DNA of 64,000 nt from the NCBI GenBank assembly GCA_030770425.1, contig JASJFT010000030.1:62001-126000 (forward strand), in the 5' to 3' direction. The position numbers were made by a program, and so were the translations under genes. The DNA comes from Darksidea phi (Eukaryota > Ascomycota > Dothideomycetes > Pleosporales > Lentitheciaceae). Below the pieces are notes generated by a model. It saw only the letters and a program-made list of their open reading frames with translations, had not been told where the DNA came from and searched no databases. Below, one piece after another: positions 56,823 through 64,000 of the stretch; position 1 is the first letter of the stretch, and every line of letters begins with the position of its first letter.

Positions 56823-59800
56823 CCTTAACTATCTAGTAGATAGAAATAGCTAACTATAATAGTAGAAGAAGGAACCCGATAAAGCGAAGCGGCGTAGCTA
56901 CTAACTTAGGGCGAACCCTTAGAAGTAGGAAGCTATTAGAAATTTAGTTTTCTAGAAGGTAGTATAACTACGAAAAACTTTAAAAGAGTTATTAAGAATT
57001 AATATATATTTAAGAAGAAAAAAGATATATTAGAAGTCTAACTTATAGAGTTAACTATTTAACTTTAGAGGTATATAAATAAACTATTAAAGCTTAAAGA
57101 ACTAAAGAAGTTTAATAAAATAAGGTCGAAGCTTAGGGAATTTCTAGCTAATATAATAATCTATCTTAATCTTAATTAAATAAAACTATCTACTAAAAGT
57201 AATAAAGTATTATTTATAGCTACTTAGTTTATAGGAAAGACTATTATCTAGTTTAAAATATATCTAAATAAATAACTATAACTACTAGAAGTCTAGTATA
57301 ACGACGAAATAAAGGTTATCTTCTTAAGTTATAAGTACTTTAAAAATAAGTTATATATTACCTTTAAAGATATTAATTTAGAGAGACTAATAGAATAAAA
57401 AATTATATATCTTAGATAGACGAAATCCGCTATAACCTATATATCTAAGTTTAAATAACTCGCTATAAAAATCTAATAGAAAGAGATAGCCCTTATATTA
57501 TAATACTATAAGGGACTAAAAGATTATATCTACTACGAAATAATTTAAATAGAATAATCCTAGACTATAAGAGGACTAATTAAATAAGCTATTAAGATTA
57601 ATAATAATCTCTATCTTTAGAACCTAAAAAGAAAGGAAAAGATTAAATTCTATAAAAAGAAGAAGAAAGAAAAATATTATAAACTAGAAGTAATAGTCCT
57701 AGAAGCTAGTCTAGAACCTAAAAAGGGGAGATAGAACCCTAAGAAATAAGAACTCTATAAAAAACGAGTATACTTTAAGTATAAGAAGTAAGAATACCTA
57801 ATAAAAAATTATAGGTCTAGTCTAAGAAAAGAAAAACTCTAATATACTTAGTAGAGTAAAAGGGATAAAATAGTTATAATATAAGAATATAATACTACGT
57901 ATTAAACGACTTATATATACGACTAGTATAAGATATACTATAAAACTAAATTAAATACTAGCTATTAACTATAGAAATAGTAGGTAGCTATAATTTAGAA
58001 GTCTTAAAGGAGAGTTTTATTCTCGTTAAAAGTATAAGAAGAAGTACTTAAGAAAGACTTATCTACGAAATAGAAAGACTTTAATAATACTCTAAATATA
58101 CTATTATAAATAATTAATAATAGTAATAAGTCTTTAGAACTAAAAGATAAAAATCTAGTTATAATATATAAGAATATTAAATACTTATAAATAATTTAAC
58201 TATCTAAAGAAGAAATAGAACTAGTACTAGAACTTAATATAACTTATACTTAAGCCTTATAGTTTATAGAAAAAACTATAATATCTATAATAATATAAGA
58301 GATCTATAAGAAATAATCTAGATCTTATCTAATATATCGACTATTTAAAGATTTTAAATAATAGATTAAATAGAACTTTATTATTATAGATCTTATACCT
58401 AACTAAGAAATCTAGAAAGAAATACGATATATTATAAAAATAGTTAATAAAGAATAATTATAGTATATAATAATTAAATAATAGATTCCTATAAGAATAA
58501 TTTTTATAAAATATAATAATTAAAGATATAAGGTTAATCTAGAGAATAATCTATAATATAAAATAAGATATTTAGTATATTTTAAAATTATATAGATCTT
58601 ATATATATAGAAAGAATATTAACTCTATAAGAAAGTAAAGTAAAAAAATAACTACTACCTAGTAAAAGACTATAATAAAAGAATTATTTAAGTAGTTATA
58701 TTAGAAGTAGTATATAGATAGTAACGATCTAAGAACTAATAATAAAAGAGATATATAAGAATTATACTAGGACTACTTCTACTATTAAACTATATTCTAG
58801 AAAGACTATAGTATAAATACCTAGAGAATAAATACCTAAAGTATATCTAGACTAAGATTAATATAAAATATTAGCTAAAGAAGATAAGAATTTAGAGAAC
58901 TAGAGAATAGAATTATATCTATATCTAAGAAACCTATTAGAAAAGAATAATTATTACTTTAATTAATAGTAGAGCTATATAAAACTTTATTAATAAAGAC
59001 TTTATCTAATAAAAGAAGATTTCTTAATAGAAAAAATAATATCCTAGTATTATATATACTATTAAAGAAGAACCCTTTAATAAATCTATAATATATAAAA
59101 CTAGAGGTAAGTTTAGCCTATATAACTAGATAAAGGAAAATAAAATACTCGATATTATTAAGATATTAGAGGACTAAAATATAATATTAAAAATATTATA
59201 GCTATAAGAAGCTAACCCGTATATCTAATAGTTAAATTAATAAGTAATATTCCTATAAGAAAGGGCTAATATAATTAAAGAAGACTATAGTATCCTAGAA
59301 TACTATAAGGTATAGGAAGAGTTATTTTAAGAATCTAAGAAAAGTCTATTCTAATACTAGTTCTAGGACTATATAATCCTACTATAGGAAGAAAAGACTC
59401 TAGGATTTAGACTAATTTATAAGTTAACTAAAAAAGAAGAAAAGATTATAATAAAATATCTTAAAAATAATCTTATAAAAAGATATATTTAATACTTAAA
59501 CTTATTTATAGAATATTTAGTTCTCTTCGTACCTAAAAAGGGGACTATAAAACTATAGTTATATATTAATTATTAAATACTTAATAATATTATAATTAAA
59601 AACTAATATTTTTTACCCCTAATATTAGAAATATAAGATTAATTAAGAAAAGTTAAATAGTTTATATAACTAGATATCTAAAATACGTACTATTAAATTA
59701 GAATTAAAAAGAACGAAGAATAAAAGATAACTTTTAAAACTAAGAAAGAACTATATAAGTACTAAGTAATATCTTTTAGACTTACTAATATACCTATAAT

Positions 59801-62800
59801 ATTTTAAAAATAAATTAATAATATTCTATAAAATTATCTTAACTAGTTCGTAATAGTATACCTTAATAATATTCTAATCTATTCCGAAATAGAAAAGGAA
59901 TATAAAGAATATATAAAGAAGGTTCTATAGATACTTAAGAAAGTATAATTATATCTTTATCTATAAAAATATAAATTCTATATATAAGAAATAAAGTTTT
60001 TAAAATTTATTATTAAATTAGAAGAAATTAAAGTAGATCTATAACGAATTAAGAAAGTTAAAGAATAGCCTATATCTAAGAATCTTAAGAAGTTATAATC
60101 GTTCCTAGAATTTTATAACTTCTATTAAAAGTTAATACTATAATAGAGTATAATAATAGTACTACTTATATAACTTATAAGGAAAGATTAATCCTTTAAA
60201 TAGAAGAAAGAGTATTAATAAGCTTTTAAAAAGATTAAAGAATAGTTTATAAGAGAATCTATAATTAAGATATATAATTCTAAAAAATCCTTAATTATTA
60301 AAATAGATATATTAGACTATATAATAGGAGTAGTATTACTATAGAAAGATAATAAAGATAACCTTAAACTAGTATACTACTTCTTATAGAAGATATTATT
60401 AATTAAACTTAATTATAATATTTATAATAAAGAGTTACTAGTAATTATCGAAGTTTTAAAGAAATAGAGATCTAATCTATAGAGATCTAAATACTCTATT
60501 ATAATCTATATAGATTATAAAAATCTAATAGAATTCTTAATAAATAAACCTCTAATTAGAAGATAGATATAATAGGTATAGACCCTTATAACTTACGATA
60601 TTAGGATTATATATACTAAGAGATTAGAAAATAAATAAGTAGACGCGCTTAGTAGAAGATTTAACTATTAAAAAAGAGAGAAACCTAGTATAGTAATCCT
60701 TAAACTATAGCTAGACGGAATAATTACTTATAACTATTTAAAATTAGTAGAAATATAAGAAATAATACTCGAACTAAAAGAAAATAAATAGACTTAATAG
60801 ATTCGTATAGCTACTATAGAAGTAATAAATAAATAAAACGAAATTTAAAAAGTAATTTAAGAGAAAGATAGAATTATCTATATATTCTAAAAAGCCTATA
60901 TACCTAAGATAATATAAAAAGAATTTATTAGATAATACTATAAGGTACTAGTATATAGATACTAAGAAGTAGAAAAAATTCTTAAATAACTAATAAGGAC
61001 GTACTATTTTCTATATATAAGATAGCTAGTTACTTAAATACTTTTAGAATATATAGATTATTACTATAATAAGTATACTAGATATATACCTTATAGAATA
61101 CTATAACTAATAAAAAATATAGAAGAATTATAGAAGATTATTATTATAGACTTTATTACGTAGTTACTATATTCTAAAAAACTAATAATAGAAGTATCCT
61201 ATAATATTATACTAGTAGTAGTAAATAAGTTTATAAAGTATACTTACTTTATCCTATATATAGATAAAGAAAATATTATAAAATAACTTATCTATACCTT
61301 ACTAAGATATATATTTAGTAAATATAAAATACTAAATAAAATAATTTTAAATAGAGATATTAAGTTTATAGTAAAGTTTTAGTAGACCCTTATAACTAAA
61401 CTAGAAACTAAGTATAGTATATTAACTATATACTATCTATAAATAGACGGACTAATAGAATAAATAAATTAAATAATAGAATAATATCTTAGATATTATT
61501 TAAACTATTATTAGAATAATTAGGTTATACTTCTATCTATAGTATAATTTATATATAATAGTTCGTAATATAATATAATAAAGATAATACCCTTCTTTAC
61601 GAACTATAGAATTAAACTAGAAATATATAAAGAACCTAAATAATTTTAGTCTTATAGCTAGAATAGAGAAGAAATAATAAAAATTATTCTATAAATATAC
61701 TAATAGCTTAAGAAAGACGTAAAATTTCTTTAAAATAGAATAAGTAAGTACTATAATAAAAAGTAAAAGAAAGTATCTACTTTTAAAGAGAGAGAAAAGA
61801 TATAGTTACTATAAAAAAATATTAAGAGTAAGTAACTTAATAATAAACTAGACTATACTAAGATTAGTTCTTATAAAATTAAAAAATAAGTCTTATCTAT
61901 AAACTACTAACTAAGACTACTCTTATAAATAAAAATCTATTCTACGTTCTATATTAGCTTATTAGAAAAGGTATTATAAGATATTAAACTAGTAGTATAT
62001 AAAATAGATATATATAAAGAAAATAATAAAGAATAAAAAGTAAAAGAAATTCTAGATAATAATATTAGAAATAGAAAAAACTACTATTTAATTAAATAAT
62101 AAGAGATAGACGAAAAAGAAAATCTATAAGAATAAATCTAGAAATTTAAAAATAATCTTAATTATTCTAAGAAGCTTACGAAGTACTAAAATCGTAATTC
62201 TAAAAGAAATTTAGAGATAAGGTAAGTTTACCTTATAATAAGTTAAGAAGATTAGTATTACCTATAATATAATAAGAAGTATTTAATAAATTAAGAAGAG
62301 TAATATTATTTATAATATTATAAGTAACGTCTAGAGTAGTTAAAAAGACCTTTAGATTCTTTTACTACTTTAGCTACTATAGCTCCGTCTTCTCTTTATC
62401 TAGCTTAGCTTCTAATATCTAGGATTATACCGCCGACTTCTTATAAAGGACTATTTTCTACTTCTCTAAATAATATACTCGTATTTAAACCTCTATTAGC
62501 TTATTAAGAAGCTTATTCTAAGCCTTTTAAACCTTTTCTAGTTACTATTAAAGTTTCTCTTTTATACGAACGATAGATTTTACTAATAGTAATAAGCTTT
62601 AATATATAAATTTTATTACTTAATATAGATAAACTCTCTAATAATAAGATATTAAATATATAATAAGAATCTTATATATTAATATAAATATATATCTTAT
62701 AATATCTACTATCTTTAGATAAGATAATATATAGTATTTTTAACTATAAATAATAATTATAAGAAAATATTTTAGAACTATAATAAAGAATTTTATTAAT

Positions 62801-62938
62801 AAGAGTAATACGTTCTTAAGTTTTATATAATATTATAATAGATAATAATAGCCTTTTAAGGTAGGGTCTTAATACTAATATAGTTAAATACTAGAACTAA
62901 AATAATCTCTAAGCTAAAGGTTTAGAGAGAGGAGATAG

Positions 62939-63004
62939 TATTATAAACTAAATATATACTATAAAATAGTAGTAAAAAGAGCTACTTAAGATTAAACCTA
63001 TTAC
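62939..63004 (+). repeat. Truncated 3' LTR of Gypsy element 1
   Basis: The first 66 bp of the LTR, preceded by the purine tract GAGAGAGGAGATAG. It stops at the insertion point; the rest should lie beyond the right edge of the window. Confidence 0.75.
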
Positions 63005-63453
63005 TATTAAACGAGGTCTGGGCCTAATAGGTTATTTAGCCTCGTTTAGGGTTTATACTTAAGATAGAAAAGAAGAAGTTAGAATAAATAGATAATAGTT
63101 TAATTACGTTAATAGGTAAGGATTAATCTAAATTCGAATTAACTATAAGGAGAAACTATCTAGGAGATTCGTAACTATTATATATTAGTTTGGTTTTCTA
63201 GAATCTATAGAATCTATAGCTCTATACCCTTATAGATTTACTAATCTATAGATTTATAAATCTATAAAATCTATATCTACTAAGATATATAGATCTATAG
63301 ATCTATTATATAACCCTCTAGTAAAGCTATTTATACTAATTATTATTTATACTATAGTTATAATCGTTATATTTCGTATTAAAGCTAGTAATAGGTTTAA
63401 TCTTAGGTAATTCTTCTTACTACTATTCTATAGTATATATTTAGTTTATAATA
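63005..63453 (-). repeat. 3' LTR of Gypsy element 2
   Basis: 449 bp, the inverted equivalent of 56358-56822, differing mostly by transitions and a short variable middle rich in ATCTATAG repeats. Confidence 0.8.
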
Positions 63454-64000
63454 CTATCTCCCCTTTCTAAATCTTCGACTCGGAGGTTATTCTAAATCTA
63501 GTATTCGGCTATATTAGTATTAGCTTAGAATCTTCCTAAGTTATATCTCTCTTCCTCTATAGTTTTTTATAAAACTAAAGAATATCTTATACTTACTAAC
63601 TATATTAGTTATAATAGTTCCGAAATATTTCCTTATTCTTAGTATAGTAGGCTAGGGGTATTCTACGTTATTTCTCCTAATAAAAGTAAATACTACGAGG
63701 CCTATATCCGCGCGAACGTACGAAATTCTTATTATTTATTTAGAATTTCTATAGCTAAGTATTCGTTTTTAACTATAATTTATATATATAGACTTATATA
63801 TATTAGAGTAATTTATTAACTATTTATAAGAGAAACTTTAAGCTTAGTTATAAATAGCTAAAGAATATTATAAGAAACTACTTTATTATATAACTAAATT
63901 TAGTTAAGAGCTATTTAATATATAGATAAGAATTTAATATTTAAAGAAATAGAAAGAGTTTCTTAATAAAAAGGTAGTTAGGTAATCTTATACTCTTAAG
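63005..64000 (-). mobile_element. Second Gypsy copy, inverted, inserted into element 1 (partial)
   Basis: Its LTR (63005-63453) runs on the minus strand. It is followed to the right by a purine tract (AAAGGGGAGA on the minus strand, 63457-63466) and by internal DNA up to the window end. As the purine tract precedes a 3' LTR, this is the 3' end of a minus-oriented element whose 5' part is outside. The LTR keeps less-mutated spots (GAGGTCTGGGCCTAATAGG) than element 1, so it looks younger or less RIP-affected. ATTAC at 63000-63004 would be the 5-bp target duplication. Confidence 0.75.

Larger units (their letters stand above)
56358..63004 (+). mobile_element. Ty3/Gypsy LTR retrotransposon, RIP-degraded
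   Basis: The element reads left to right. The 5' LTR is 56358-56822, and the first 66 bp of the 3' LTR (62939-63004) follows a purine tract. In between, gag-pol order can be traced despite stops: a ruined CCHC knuckle at 57771-57812, reverse transcriptase about 59460-60130 (FVIVYLNNILIYSE where the active-site YxDD lies), RNase H about 60240-60490 and integrase about 60960-61560. The gag, RT, RNase H, integrase order defines Ty3/Gypsy. Nearly every change is G-to-A or C-to-T, leaving DNA extremely rich in TA. It is dead. The 3' LTR is cut by the insertion starting at 63005. Confidence 0.87.

Noticed and set aside
56358..63004. Any intact gene inside the AT-rich right end
   Set aside because: All frames are full of stops; only ghost motifs of gag-pol can be traced.
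1..64000. tRNA or rRNA genes
   Set aside because: No cloverleaf with recognisable A and B boxes or rRNA core sequence was seen on reading; a tRNAscan-SE run would be decisive.

Overview
The window is genomic DNA of a filamentous ascomycete (Pezizomycotina-type). The supporting signs are short GT-AG introns of about 50-80 bp inside most genes, families that are common in these fungi (spherulin-type cupin, CorA-like, HeLo, NACHT-TPR-CHAT, PDDEXK-like, CYP503-like P450s), and gene-size islands of extremely AT-rich DNA full of TpA that look like RIP-mutated transposons. Species cannot be named from sequence alone. Exon joins were worked out by hand from frame, splice sites and family motifs.

Left part (1-27 kb): decayed gene fragments (1-3.5 kb), an intact secreted cupin (4.9-5.8 kb), a small RING protein, a 675-aa membrane protein of unknown function, a PDDEXK-like gene split by an assembly gap (10.0-11.8 kb), a 438-bp foldback MITE (12.1-12.5 kb), a bacterial-looking BtrH/C39-like protein (14.2-15.1 kb), a CorA-like channel protein, a HeLo-domain protein with a possible amyloid tail, wrecks of a monooxygenase and an AusD-type methyltransferase (20.8-22.2 kb), an ML-domain secreted protein and an F-box protein.

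Middle (27-37 kb): an unidentified small gene, a 1,927-aa STAND (NLR-like) protein with NACHT, about eight 45-aa TPR-like repeats and a CHAT domain whose catalytic His position reads Asn, and an MFS sugar-transporter pseudogene.

Right part (37.8-55.6 kb): a compact secondary-metabolite gene cluster. In order it holds a Baeyer-Villiger monooxygenase relic, a Caps_synth/GT32-like glycosyltransferase, a TRI11/CYP65-like P450, a CYP503-like P450, a UbiA-superfamily prenyltransferase or terpene cyclase, an alpha/alpha-toroid terpene-cyclase-like protein, an NphB/CloQ-type ABBA prenyltransferase, an FkbM methyltransferase and a second CYP503-like P450. There is no PKS, NRPS, GGPP synthase or classical class I terpene synthase in view. 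Two unrelated prenyl-transfer folds plus a toroid protein suggest that an unusual (mero)terpenoid is assembled, oxidised by three P450s, O-methylated and possibly glycosylated. Most of its wider intergenic gaps hold an AT-rich, apparently RIP-mutated insertion or a MITE.

Right edge (55.7-64 kb): a RIP-destroyed Ty3/Gypsy LTR retrotransposon whose 3' LTR is interrupted by a second, inverted copy of the same family running off the window.
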